Positions 37,735 to 46,665 of a stretch of DNA of 64,000 bases are shown here, one piece after another. The stretch is from JBBPZA01 sp963797015 (GTDB taxonomy: Bacteria; Actinomycetota; Thermoleophilia; Solirubrobacterales; Solirubrobacteraceae). Position 1 is the stretch's first letter. Each line of letters begins with the position of its first letter. The position numbers were made by a program, and so were the translations under genes. The stretch covers positions 434,001 through 498,000 of the forward strand of contig CAWCNV010000006.1 in the NCBI GenBank assembly GCA_963797015.1, given 5' to 3'. The notes below the pieces were generated by a model. The model was not told the origin of the DNA and searched no databases. It saw nothing but the letters and a program-made list of their open reading frames with translations.

Positions 37735-38700
37735 ATGATCGCCTTCGGCACCTCGATCACCAAGCCCGACGTCTACCGCCGGTTTGCGGAGCGCGGCATC
37801 AAGCTCGCTGCCGAGCCGGACTCTGTGGTCTACGACCTGCCCTCGATCGGCTCGCTCTTCGAGAGCTACAACGCGGTGATCGACCGGGCGGCCGCGCGCG
37901 ACGACGTCGAGGCGCTCGTGCTCATGCACCAGGACGCCGAGATCGTGGATCCCGACTTCTGCAGCAAGGTGCGCGAGACGCTGCGCGACCCCGACGTCGG
38001 CCTGATCGGCTGCGTTGGCGCGGTGGGCGTGCGCAGCATCGCCTGGTGGGAGGGCTCGGTCGCCACCGCCTCGTTCCTGCATCAGTTCGAGGAGCACGGC
38101 GGCGGCGCGCTGCCGGCGTTCTCATGGAGCTGGGACGACGCGCCGCCATACGCGCGCTGTGGCGAGGTCGAGACGCTCGACGGGTTCCTGCTCGTGCTCT
38201 CGCCGTGGACGATCCAGAACATCCGCTTCGACGAGTCGCTGGGCCAGCTGCACGGCTACGACTTCGACTTCTGCCTCCAGGTCCGGGCCGCCGGGAAGAA
38301 GGTCGTGACCGCCGACTTCAGCGCCATCCACGCCCACGCGCTGGTGCCGTTCACGAACCCGGACCACTGGACCGAGGCGCACGTCAAGGTGGCCGAGAAG
38401 TGGGACGGGCGCATCCCCGGCGTCGGCACGGCCGCGGGCACTTGGCAGCAGCGCGCGCACCGTGCCGAGGCCGAGTACGAGGCCGCGCGGGTGGTCGACT
38501 GGTCCAAGGCGCTCGACCGCCAGGCGCGCGTGCGCGAGCTCGAGCGCGAGCTCGCCGAGCACGAGGAAAGCATCTCCTGGCGTGCGACGGCGCCTCTGCG
38601 TAAGCTCAACGGCAAGGCGGCCAACGGCTCCGAGCGCGCGGGTCGTTTCAGGCTCCGGGAGCGCCTCACCGCCGGCACACGCGCCGGCGCCGGCAGCTGA
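37735..38700 (+). CDS. GT2-like glycosyltransferase, paralogue A
   Basis: 321 residues. Starts MIAFGTSITKPDVYRRFAE and continues with LVLMHQDAEIVDPDFCSKV and VGLIGCVGAVGVRSIAWW, the pattern of the GT2-like family Pfam calls Glyco_tranf_2_5. TLDGFLLVLSPWTIQNIRFDE and GYDFDFCLQVRAAGKKVV provide the acidic DxD-like and acceptor motifs. A short coiled-coil (about 240-280) leads to the tail ISWRATAPLRKLN. TAGACT (37717-37722) lies 12 bases before the ATG. The adjacent gene is a clear tandem duplicate. Confidence 0.8.
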   Translation: MIAFGTSITKPDVYRRFAERGIKLAAEPDSVVYDLPSIGSLFESYNAVIDRAAARDDVEALVLMHQDAEIVDPDFCSKVRETLRDPDVGLIGCVGAVGVRSIAWWEGSVATASFLHQFEEHGGGALPAFSWSWDDAPPYARCGEVETLDGFLLVLSPWTIQNIRFDESLGQLHGYDFDFCLQVRAAGKKVVTADFSAIHAHALVPFTNPDHWTEAHVKVAEKWDGRIPGVGTAAGTWQQRAHRAEAEYEAARVVDWSKALDRQARVRELERELAEHEESISWRATAPLRKLNGKAANGSERAGRFRLRERLTAGTRAGAGS

Positions 38701-38710
38701 CTGGCCGGCG

Positions 38711-39682
38711 ATGATCGCGTTCGGCTGCTCCATCACCGAGCCCGACCCGTACGTCGCGTACGTCGAGCCGGGTCTGCGGCTCGCGGCCGAGCCCGACTCA
38801 GCGGTCCTGGCCTACGCGGCCGTGGGCTCGATCGGCCGCAGCTACAACCTGCTGCTCGACGCCGCCTCTCGCCACGAGGATCTCGAGGCGCTGGTGCTGG
38901 TGCACCCATTCATCGAGATCGCGGACCCCGACTTCTGCGCCAAGGTCAGGGACGCGTTCGCCGACCCCGACGTGGCGGTCGTCGGCTGCGCCGGCGCGAC
39001 CGGCGTGCGCACCATCGCCTGGTGGGAGGGGTCGGTCAGCGCTCCGGGCATGACGCTGCGCTACCAGGACCACGGCGGCGGCGAGGTGCCCGCCTACGCT
39101 TGGGCGGGGGCCGACACCGTCGCGCGCGAGGTCGACGTGGTGGACGGCAACCTGCTCGTCCTGTCGCCGTGGGCGGTGCGGAACGTCCGCTTCGACGAGT
39201 CGCTGGTGATGGGCCACGGCTTCGACTTCGACTACTGCATGCGCGTCCGCTGCGCGGGCCGCAAGGTCATTACCGCCGACCTGAAGGCCACCTACCACAG
39301 CGGAGTCGACCTGATCCCCGAGCTGAGTCAGTGGGTGGAGTGCAACGTCCAGATGGCCGAGCGCTGGGACGGGCGGATGCCGGCCTCTGCAGGCGGCGGC
39401 GTCCCGACGGGCGCGCCGTCGGAGAACGGCGCGTGGAAGGACCGTGCCCGCCTGGCCGAGGCCAAGCGCGAGGCTGCGCGTGCGATGGCCTACTCCCACG
39501 TGCTGGCCTGGGACGCGCGCGTACAGGCGCTCGAGCGCGAGATCGAGGCGCGCACCCAGTCGCTGTCCTGGCGCGCGACGAGGCCGTTGCGCCAGGCGGT
39601 CAACGTCGGGCGTCGCGCCGCGAGCAGGCGCCGCTCGGCGCCCGGCCAAGGGGGCGCCGAGCGAAACCGCTGGTGGCGCTGA
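38711..39682 (+). CDS. GT2-like glycosyltransferase, paralogue B
   Basis: 323 residues, co-linear with the gene just upstream: MIAFGCSITEPDPYVAYVE, LVLVHPFIEIADPDFCAKV, VAVVGCAGATGVRTIAWWEG, DGNLLVLSPWAVRNVRFDE and GFDFDYCMRVRCAGRKVI. It has the same helical stretch and tail (LSWRATRPLRQAV), then a basic end. The ATG follows 10 bases after the upstream stop, so they are co-transcribed. The two copies have diverged enough to suggest different sugars or linkages. The frame open upstream to 38462 is antisense-like reading of paralogue A. Confidence 0.8.
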   Translation: MIAFGCSITEPDPYVAYVEPGLRLAAEPDSAVLAYAAVGSIGRSYNLLLDAASRHEDLEALVLVHPFIEIADPDFCAKVRDAFADPDVAVVGCAGATGVRTIAWWEGSVSAPGMTLRYQDHGGGEVPAYAWAGADTVAREVDVVDGNLLVLSPWAVRNVRFDESLVMGHGFDFDYCMRVRCAGRKVITADLKATYHSGVDLIPELSQWVECNVQMAERWDGRMPASAGGGVPTGAPSENGAWKDRARLAEAKREAARAMAYSHVLAWDARVQALEREIEARTQSLSWRATRPLRQAVNVGRRAASRRRSAPGQGGAERNRWWR

Positions 39683-39692
39683 GCCGCTCCCG

Positions 39693-41210
39693 TTACCCCG
39701 CGCTGAGCGTCCCCGCCCTGAGCGACCGCACCAGCGGGCGCAGGCGCTTGGGCACCGAGCTCGTCGACGGCGCGGTCGTCTGGGCCGACTTCAGCGCGGA
39801 GTTCGTCGCGCTCGCCGCGAGCGTCTGCGACTGCGCCGCGGCGGCCGACGGACACGGCGCGCCGGTCGCCGTCTCGGTGACCTTCTCGTCGAAGAACGCT
39901 CCCGTCTGCGTCTGCGCGAAGGGCGTGAAGACCGCGGCCCCGTAGTGGTCGCCGCAGGTCGCGGGGGCGGTCAGCAACGTGGGCTGCGGCAGGCCGGGGA
40001 AGACGAACAGGAACAGGTTCACCGGCGTCTGGGGCAGGTTGTCCAGCGTGGTCCCGACCGTGCCCGGCAGCAGCTGGTTGACCGCGACGAACTTCGCCGT
40101 CTGGGTCGCGGTCACCGGTGCCGTGACGAACTGCCTGAGCGGCGCGGTCGGGGTGGCGGCGGCGAAGAACACCCTGCCGACGACGGTCCCGACGAGCGGC
40201 GAGCTGAGGATCACGAGCCCGATCTGGGAGTTCGCGGGGCAGGTCGGCGGCGCCGCGCTCCCAACGTTGAATTGCGCGTCCGTGCACGGCGTGATGCCGG
40301 CGAGCTTGGCGAAGTTGATGCTCGTCCCCTGCGGCAGGTACACGGTGCTCTTCTTGATCTGCGCCTGGCTGCGCGGGAACTCGGTGCCGGGCTGCAGGAC
40401 CCCGGCGATGACGCCCTCCTGCACGCTCGCGCGCACGGTCCCGGGCAGGAAGACGGCGACCGGGTTGAACGGGACGCCCGCGCAGTCGGTCGGCGTGTAG
40501 CTGCTGAACTTGACCGACTGCGTGCTCGGAGCGTCATAGGAGGTGGCAATGGCCGACGTGCTCGCGGCGCCGCAGCTCGTCGGGTTGGTCATGAACGCCT
40601 TGCCGAGCGGGCCGACGCCGTTCAGCGTGAGGGTGATCGACTGGATCTGGATCCCGACCGGGAGCCCGCCGCCGAGCACCGGCAGCGTGCGCGGCAGGTT
40701 GTCGAACCTGGTGGTGAGGCCGAAGTCGCCCGGCACCCGCACGCTCGCGGGCCCCGACATCGTGATCTTGCCCAGCACGCCGCCGAGCGGCCGGATCACC
40801 ATCCCGATGCGCGCCGGCTCGCTGCCGGTCGGGGCGACGTTGTAGACGTCACCGGTGGACTGGACGGGCGGCAGCAGGGGGAGCAGGTCCTGCTTGGCCG
40901 TCGAGGTCACCGACCCGATCTTCGACGAGGCCGCGCAGTTGTCGGCGGCCAGGTCGGCGACGGTGCACTTCGTGGCCGCGGTTGGGTTGCCGACGAGTCC
41001 CGCCGGGAGGTTCACGACCGTGCTCTTCACGTCGTCGCTGGCGCTCGAGTACGAGAAGTTGAAGGTCGTCGTGAAGTTCGGGTGCGCCGCCGCGGTCGTC
41101 GTCGAAGGCGTCGCCGTGAAGCTCGACATCGTGACGGTGGCCGACGCGTTCGTCGCGCCCAGCAGCAGCAGTCCCGCGACCGCTGCGGTAAGGATCAGTC
41201 CCTTCCTCAT
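39693..41210 (-). CDS. Secreted repeat protein of unknown function
   Basis: 505 residues. A standard signal peptide (KGLILTAAVAGLLLLGATNASA, cleavage after about residue 24) precedes a Thr/Ser/Ala-rich mature protein with few charged residues. Two modules seem related: LPAGLVGNPTAATKCTVADL ... CAASSKIGSV (about 68-105) and LPQGTSINFAKLAGITPCTD ... CPANSQIGLVIL (about 290-335), each with a Cys pair and a xSxIG turn. No anchor, sorting motif or catalytic site is visible. Proteins like this are frequent in soil actinobacteria but unassigned. A surface or matrix role beside glycan genes is only inference. Confidence 0.7.
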   Translation of the reverse strand: MRKGLILTAAVAGLLLLGATNASATVTMSSFTATPSTTTAAAHPNFTTTFNFSYSSASDDVKSTVVNLPAGLVGNPTAATKCTVADLAADNCAASSKIGSVTSTAKQDLLPLLPPVQSTGDVYNVAPTGSEPARIGMVIRPLGGVLGKITMSGPASVRVPGDFGLTTRFDNLPRTLPVLGGGLPVGIQIQSITLTLNGVGPLGKAFMTNPTSCGAASTSAIATSYDAPSTQSVKFSSYTPTDCAGVPFNPVAVFLPGTVRASVQEGVIAGVLQPGTEFPRSQAQIKKSTVYLPQGTSINFAKLAGITPCTDAQFNVGSAAPPTCPANSQIGLVILSSPLVGTVVGRVFFAAATPTAPLRQFVTAPVTATQTAKFVAVNQLLPGTVGTTLDNLPQTPVNLFLFVFPGLPQPTLLTAPATCGDHYGAAVFTPFAQTQTGAFFDEKVTETATGAPCPSAAAAQSQTLAASATNSALKSAQTTAPSTSSVPKRLRPLVRSLRAGTLSAG

Positions 41211-41270
41211 GGTCCCTGCACTCCCCTCCGCGGGCCCGCACCAGGCCCACGCTCGGTCAACGCGAAAAGA

Positions 41271-43658
41271 CTACCGCCGCGGCTCGAGCTGCGCGACGAT
41301 GAAACCTTGGCGGTCGGAGTAGATCGGCACGATCCTGAACCGCTCGTTGAGACGCTCGAGCACCCAGCCCTGCAGCCTGGTGGGCAGGCCGGGGACGCTC
41401 TGGAGCAGCGGATCGAGATCCCGCCGGGCACGCAGCAACGTGAGCGCGCGCCACGTGGACTGGTCCATCAGCACGCGCTCGCCGGGGCGCAGCCCTGCGA
41501 TCGCCTTGCGCAGGTCGGGGAGGCGGGACGAGGCCACGAAGCTCTCCTCGAGCGGCTCGCCGAGCGGGAGCTTGTTGGCGCGCCCGGTTCGCATCATGAT
41601 CTCGGTGCCGAGATCGGGCGTCGTGAGCACCACGATCCGCCGGTCGGGCGGCAGGTAGGTGCGCACCAGCCGCTCGCCCTCGGGCGTGCGCGCGTCCAGC
41701 GCCGGCATGTGCCACAGGCGCTGGAGCGACGCGCGCAGCCCGTGACCCGCCGGCGGGATGTGGCCCAGCGCCGAGCGGTCGAAGCGCCCGCCCACCGCCG
41801 GCCAGGCGACTGCGACGAGCACGGCCGCAAGCCCCGCCCCGAACGCCAGCCCGCCGAGCCGGTGGGCGCGGGAGGCGCTCGAGCGCAGCAGCAGGCTGAG
41901 CCACAGGGCCCCCGTCACCAGGGCGGGGAGCGAGACGTAGAGCAGCAGATAGGTCGCCGAGCGGTTGTCGGCGTAGCTGAACAGCGCGACCCCGTAGGCG
42001 GTCATGCCGGTCAGCGCGACGAAGGAGACGCGGTCGTGCACGACCCTGCCCGGCCGCATCCGCACGAACAGGACGATGGCGGCGGCCGAGGCCAGGTAGA
42101 GGCCGGCGAGCGCCGCCCCGGGCGACCAGTTCTCGAAGCCGTAGGTGATCGCGCCGGCGGTACCGCCGAGCAGGAACTCGCGCACGTAGATCAGGTACTG
42201 GTGCCAGTGCGGCAGCTCGCCGGTGCCGGCCAGCGTCGCCCCGGCCAGGATCAGGTGCGCGGCGACGCAGGCCGCGGCGGCGAGGCCGAGCTGCTTGCCC
42301 AGCCAGCGCAGCCGATCGCCGGCCGGTCGCAGGACGGCCAGCAGGCAGAGCATCGACAGGACCGTCAACAGCGTGTAGGCGAAGCCCTCCAGGGCCCACA
42401 CCGCGGAGACGCCGAGCACGACGAACGTCGCCGCGCGCGCCGCCGTCGAAGCCCTCGGCCAGCGCACGCCCGCGACGGTCGCGAGCACGGCGGCCATCGG
42501 CAGGCCGAAGCGCAGCGGGCCCTGCTGGGGCAGCGCGCCGATCGGATAGGCGAGGTTGTAGACGAAGGCCACCACTCCGACGGCGAGCGCCGAGCCGGCC
42601 AGCAGCCGCGACACGCCCGCGATCCGCAGCACGCAGTAGGCCGACGCGTAGACGAGCGCGGTGAGGATCCCGTCGAGCAGGCCGTAGGTCCCGTGGCCGA
42701 TCGGGGCGATCTGGAACCAGCCGGCCAGGAAGTACACAGAGCCGACGCCGTACTGCGAGACCGGGTCGTTCACCAGCAGCGCGCCGCCGGCGAGCAGCTG
42801 GTTCGTCGCGCCCAGCAGGACGTCGTGGTGGAACATGATCACGCCGGTGTCGTCGAACAGGCTGGGCACGCCGACGGTCTTGGGCATGACCACGACCATG
42901 TCGGGCACCGCCAGCAGGACGAGGCCGATCAGGACGACGTCGACGGCCGGGCCCCACGGGCGCCGCAGCCGTGGCAGCGAGCGCGAGGCGTAGACGGCCA
43001 CCACCGCCGCCACCGCCAGCGCGCCGAGGGCCAGCCCGAACAGGTCGAGCGTGTGCAGGTTGCCGGCGCACAGGACGGTCCCGAAGACGAGCGCCGCGAC
43101 GATGGCGGTGGCCGTGCCCGCCGACCCGGTCCTGCGCAGCAGCGCGGGCCATTCGCGCGGCCGTGTGGCTCGCGCGAGCACCCCGCCGGCGGCGATCCAC
43201 CACAGCGCCATCGCCACCAGCAGCACGTTGGCGCCGTCGTGCCACGGGAGCGCGCCCGAGAGCTTCACCGCGAGCAGGGCGACGCTCAGGGCGCCGGCCA
43301 GGATCGCCGCCAGCAGCCCCAGCGCGGCAGCGTTGGGCCCCGCGGCCAGCGCGGCGGTCAGGCGCGGGACGGCGACCAGGGCCAGCGGGAGCACCACCGC
43401 GAAGGCGACGACGTAGAGAGCGGTCTTCGCGCTCTGGTTCTGATCGCCGGCGTACTGCAGGTACCCCGCGCGGGTGTAGGGCTGGTCGATCACCCACACC
43501 AGCGCGATCAGCGTCAGCATCGTGCCGAAGACGAGCGTGACGGTGAGCGTCACCGTGGCGCCCAGCCCGGCGCGCGCGCTGCGCCCGTCGCGCGCGGCGC
43601 TGTTCTCCTCCGCGTCCTGAGAGGGCGGGGCGATGATGTCCATCGTGCGTTCAGCCAT
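41271..43658 (-). CDS. Large GT-C-like membrane protein, paralogue 1
   Basis: 795 residues: about 16 hydrophobic segments (35-610) and a soluble C-terminal domain (about 620-795). Marker motifs: NDPVSQYGVGSVYFLAG, APIGHGTYGLLDGILTAL, ITYGFENWSPG and ALFSYADNRSATYLLLY in the membrane part; TTPDLGTEIMMRTGRANKLP in the C-terminal domain. A protein with the same motifs in the same order is encoded at 53890-56331. The family is unnamed to me; size and layout suggest a lipid-linked sugar transferase or polymerase. The start ATG lies 24 bases after a TAGCAT box (43683-43688). Confidence 0.7.
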   Translation of the reverse strand: MAERTMDIIAPPSQDAEENSAARDGRSARAGLGATVTLTVTLVFGTMLTLIALVWVIDQPYTRAGYLQYAGDQNQSAKTALYVVAFAVVLPLALVAVPRLTAALAAGPNAAALGLLAAILAGALSVALLAVKLSGALPWHDGANVLLVAMALWWIAAGGVLARATRPREWPALLRRTGSAGTATAIVAALVFGTVLCAGNLHTLDLFGLALGALAVAAVVAVYASRSLPRLRRPWGPAVDVVLIGLVLLAVPDMVVVMPKTVGVPSLFDDTGVIMFHHDVLLGATNQLLAGGALLVNDPVSQYGVGSVYFLAGWFQIAPIGHGTYGLLDGILTALVYASAYCVLRIAGVSRLLAGSALAVGVVAFVYNLAYPIGALPQQGPLRFGLPMAAVLATVAGVRWPRASTAARAATFVVLGVSAVWALEGFAYTLLTVLSMLCLLAVLRPAGDRLRWLGKQLGLAAAACVAAHLILAGATLAGTGELPHWHQYLIYVREFLLGGTAGAITYGFENWSPGAALAGLYLASAAAIVLFVRMRPGRVVHDRVSFVALTGMTAYGVALFSYADNRSATYLLLYVSLPALVTGALWLSLLLRSSASRAHRLGGLAFGAGLAAVLVAVAWPAVGGRFDRSALGHIPPAGHGLRASLQRLWHMPALDARTPEGERLVRTYLPPDRRIVVLTTPDLGTEIMMRTGRANKLPLGEPLEESFVASSRLPDLRKAIAGLRPGERVLMDQSTWRALTLLRARRDLDPLLQSVPGLPTRLQGWVLERLNERFRIVPIYSDRQGFIVAQLEPRR

Positions 43659-43773
43659 GTCCGATGGGCCGGTAGCCCCGGAATGCTAGTTGAGACCACG
43701 GGCCACGGCCGCAGCCGGCGAACGCCGCCTTCGACCGGCGCTCCCGCGGTCTGATGCCACGCGACGCGCCGGC

Positions 43774-44250
43774 ATCGAATTCAAAGAGGAGGCCAACATC
43801 GATCCCATGATCGACCCGGCGCCGGCCACGCTGCTGGCGCTCGCCGCCCGTTACAAGGTCATCGTGGTGGACGACGGCGGCACGGATGCGACCGCCGCGG
43901 TGGCCGAGGACTGGTTGCGCCGGCACGATCCGGCCGTGCGGCTGCTGGCCCACGACGGCAATCCCGGCTACGGGGCGGCGATCGGGACAGGCACGACCCC
44001 GTTGCTGCGCTTGTTCGTCTCGTGGGTTTACAACCGCACGGTGGGGCTGCTGGTTTGGGTCCGCGACGTGGACTGCGCCTTCAAGCTCATGCGCCGCGAG
44101 ATCCTCGACACCTAGCTCGTTGCCCGCGCGCGGAGATGGGGCTTCCGGATCACGCAGAAGGCGGTGCGCCACTATCCCCGCCCGGCGGGCGAGACCACGG
44201 TCGGGGTCAGCGACATCCCGCGAGGTGCTTTCCGGCCCGGCGCGGGCCGC
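43774..44250 (+). pseudogene. Decayed GT2 glycosyltransferase
   Basis: The reading frame contains FKEEANIDPMIDPAPATLLA, VIVVDDGGTDATAAVAEDWL and NPGYGAAIGTG, the N-terminal GT2 motifs (normally YNEEANI ... VDDGSTD ... NRGYGAAL). It then jumps directly to LFVSWVYNRTVGLL ... VRDVDCAFKLMRREILDT, omitting the DADGQFDP-type donor segment (about 80 residues). A TAG stop at 44113-44115 follows, after which the same frame continues with WGFRITQKAVRHYPRPAGET, the family's normal C-terminal part. No start codon fits the N-terminus. So the gene is truncated, internally deleted and stopped. Confidence 0.85.
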
Positions 44251-44286
44251 GACACGACGCACCGCGAGCGGCGCGTAGCGACACCG

Positions 44287-44562
44287 CTACCGTGGCGCGT
44301 AGCCGCACACGATGTGGGGCACGTAGCCGCGCGCGGTGTACTCGGCGACGAGCTTGAACTGCGAGGCGTACTGGGGTGGAGGCGGCCCGCATTTGTGGAC
44401 CAGCGACTTGGCGAAGGTGGGCAGGGGGAAGGAGACGAAGTCCGGCGCGCGGGCGCGCGCCTGCGCGATCCACACCCCCTGAGCCGCGCCCGGGCCGGGA
44501 TTCCGCAGAGATCGTCTGACGATCGGCGGCACTCTAGTGACCTGCGGCGGGAGCCCGCGCAC
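44287..44562 (-). pseudogene. Remnant reading frame in a 340-base gap
   Basis: The 346 bases between the decayed GT2 and the next methyltransferase hold no complete gene. On the minus strand, the last 45 codons of an open frame (44287-44420) read like a real protein end (FAKSLVHKCG, then YASQFKLVAEYTARGYVPHIVCGYAPR-like sequence), whereas the upstream part is low-complexity. It may be the last piece of a lost envelope gene. Weak evidence. Confidence 0.3.
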
Positions 44563-44596
44563 CTGCGGCCGCGACCAGGCTAGACTGCCCGATCTC

Positions 44597-45589
44597 GTGA
44601 CGCTGACCCGCTTGGACTTCGACCCCTACTTCGGCGATCCGACCCGCTGGGCGCACTCGCTCGCCCACTCGGGCGAGCTGATGATCCCGTGCCTGGACGC
44701 GGTGGGCGCGCGATCGGTGGCGGAGGTCGGCGCCTACGCCGGCGACCTGACCCGGCTCCTGACCGCCTGGGCCGCGGAGACGGGCGCGCACGTCTCGGCG
44801 ATCGACCCCTCGCCCCAGCCCGAGCTCGTGCGGCTCGATCGCGACCGCCCCGAGCTCGAGCTGATCCGCGAGACGAGCCTCGAGGCGCTCCCGCGCATCC
44901 CGATGCCCGACGTGCTGATCATCGACGGCGACCACAACTACTACACGGTCGCCGAGGAGCTGCGGGTGATCGCCGAGCGCGCTCCGGACCCCGAGCTGCC
45001 GCTGCTGCTCTTCCACGACGTCTGCTGGCCGCACGGGCGCCGCGACGACTACTTCTCGCCCGACCTGATCCCAGAGGACTACCGCCAGCCGCTCGCCGGG
45101 GACGATGGGGGACTCTTCCCGGGCGACGAGGGCCTGCGCGTCGGTGGGCTGCCCTACCCCAAGTCGGCGGCCCACGAGGGCGGGCCGCGCAACGGCGTGC
45201 GCACGGCGATCGAGGACTTCGTCGCCGATCGCGACGGGCTGCGCTTCGTGATCGTGCCGGCGTTCTTCGGCTTCGGTGTGGTCTGGCATCGCGAGGCGCC
45301 CTACTCGGAGGAGCTCGACCAGATTCTCGACCCCTTCGATCGCAACACGCAGATCGAGCGGCTGGAGGCCAACCGCGTGCTGCACCTGGCGCGGGCGCAG
45401 GTCGAGATGACCAGGAACTGGAAGCTGCAGGACCGCGTCAACCGCCAGGAGGCGGTGCTACGACGGCTGCTGGGCTCGAGCGCCTTCGGCGTGGCCGAGC
45501 GCCTGTCCAAGCTGCGCGACCGCGCTGGATTGTGGACCGAGTCCACGGTGGTCTCCAGGGACGAGATCCGCCGCGCGCTCGAGGACTAG
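44597..45589 (+). CDS. SAM methyltransferase (Methyltransf_24-like)
   Basis: 330 residues from GTG 44597; TAGACT (44581-44586) lies 10 bases before it. VAEVGAYAGDLTRLLTAWAAE (41-61), VSAIDPSPQPELVRL and LIIDGDHNYYTVAEEL match class I methyltransferases of the Methyltransf_24 group, with the DGDHxY motif that in cephalosporin/sugar O-methyltransferases contributes to metal binding. LLLFHDVCWPHGRRDDYFSP is a second conserved part. The C-terminal 80 residues form a helix-rich tail (RVNRQEAVLRRLLGSSAFGV). Intact, unlike the genes on either side. Confidence 0.78.
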   Translation: MTLTRLDFDPYFGDPTRWAHSLAHSGELMIPCLDAVGARSVAEVGAYAGDLTRLLTAWAAETGAHVSAIDPSPQPELVRLDRDRPELELIRETSLEALPRIPMPDVLIIDGDHNYYTVAEELRVIAERAPDPELPLLLFHDVCWPHGRRDDYFSPDLIPEDYRQPLAGDDGGLFPGDEGLRVGGLPYPKSAAHEGGPRNGVRTAIEDFVADRDGLRFVIVPAFFGFGVVWHREAPYSEELDQILDPFDRNTQIERLEANRVLHLARAQVEMTRNWKLQDRVNRQEAVLRRLLGSSAFGVAERLSKLRDRAGLWTESTVVSRDEIRRALED

Positions 45590-46665
45590 CTCCCTCCCTG
45601 CAGCGCGGGACCGTCGCCCGTGGGCGCCCGGTAGACGACGCGCCCGGCGCGTGAGAGCGCAGGCACGTCGGCGGGGTAGCCGTTCGCCGCGTCGACGAGC
45701 AGGTAGCGGGCGCCGTAGCTGCGCCCCATGATCGCGAGAGCGCGGGGGTCGCCGCGCGTGAACGCCGCCTCGTTGAGGGCAAGGCGCTCCGGGAACGGGT
45801 TGAAGGGCCTGGCCGCGCTGTTGGAGTCGACCCCGTCGAGGTAAGGCTGGGAGTAGAGCCAGCCCTCGAGGAGGACCCGCCGCTCCGAGAAGCCGGAGTA
45901 CTGGTAGGCGAGGGGGACGAGGTTGGTGTGCGCCGTAGAGGCTGTCGATCGGCGTGTCGAGCGCCCCCGACGGCCACCACCGCCCGGTACGCCAGCGCGG
46001 CTGCGGGCCAGCGCGACGCGGGCACGAGCAGCCGGAGGTACAGGTGCCCTTCCGTCGACCGGCCCCCGAAGAGGTCGAGCTGGAGCGGCAGCCACATCAG
46101 CGCACGCCAGCGCGGCCGCCCACGCCGTGCCCAGCACGACGAGCCTGGAGGTGCGGCCGGCAAGCGCAGGTCTGCTGCGCCAGGCCAGCGCGAGCCCCTC
46201 GGCGGAGAGGAGGCAGCCCGCCACGATCCACTAGGGGAAGAAGCAGTACAGGTTCTCGGTGTCGGGCTCGCCGAGCGTCAACGTCCCGATCAGGGCCCGC
46301 GCACAGCAGCGGCCAGGCCTGACCGGGCCGCAGGCGCCGGCGCTGCCTGCGCGCGAGCCAGATCAGGCCGGCGAGCTGCGCGGCGAGCAGGCCGAGGAGA
46401 CCGACGAGCACGCTGAGCACGCCGAGCGTCGAGAAAACGGTCACCTTGGCCGGGATCGCCGGCAGCGCGTCGCGGAACGCGTACTTCACCAGCACGACGC
46501 CGTTTCTTCGTCGAACCCCGCCGGCAGCTCGGGCCCCAGGCGGCTCGTGTGGCCGCGGTACTGGAGCAGCTATACGGTGGCGGCGACGAGCACCGTCACC
46601 GCCGCCGTGGGCACGGCGGCGGGGGGAGGCGGCGCTCGGCCGCCCACGCCCAGAGGACGTGGAGC
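45586..46665 (-). pseudogene. Decayed C-terminal half of a polytopic membrane protein (copy Y)
   Basis: Pieces of one protein in three frames: ATV-stop-LLQYRGHTSRLGPE (stop TAG at 46570-46572 where copy X has TAC), VKYAFRDALPAIPAKVTVFSTLG, TENLYCFFP-stop-WIVAGCLLSAEG (TAG at 46231-46233), ALMWLPLQLDLFGG, DTPIDSLYG and the well-kept end HTNLVPLAYQYSGFSERRVL ... RALAIMGRSYGARYLLVDAA. It parallels 46666-47290 of copy X segment by segment. In-frame stops plus shifts near 46107, 45965 and 45938 show genuine decay. The soluble C-terminal part resembles that of GT-C/YfhO-type proteins. Confidence 0.82.

Noticed and set aside
39444..43754. 1436-codon plus-strand open frame
   Set aside because: Antisense to the secreted repeat protein and the large GT-C-like gene; low-complexity Arg/Gly/Gln content, no hydrophobic core or motif.
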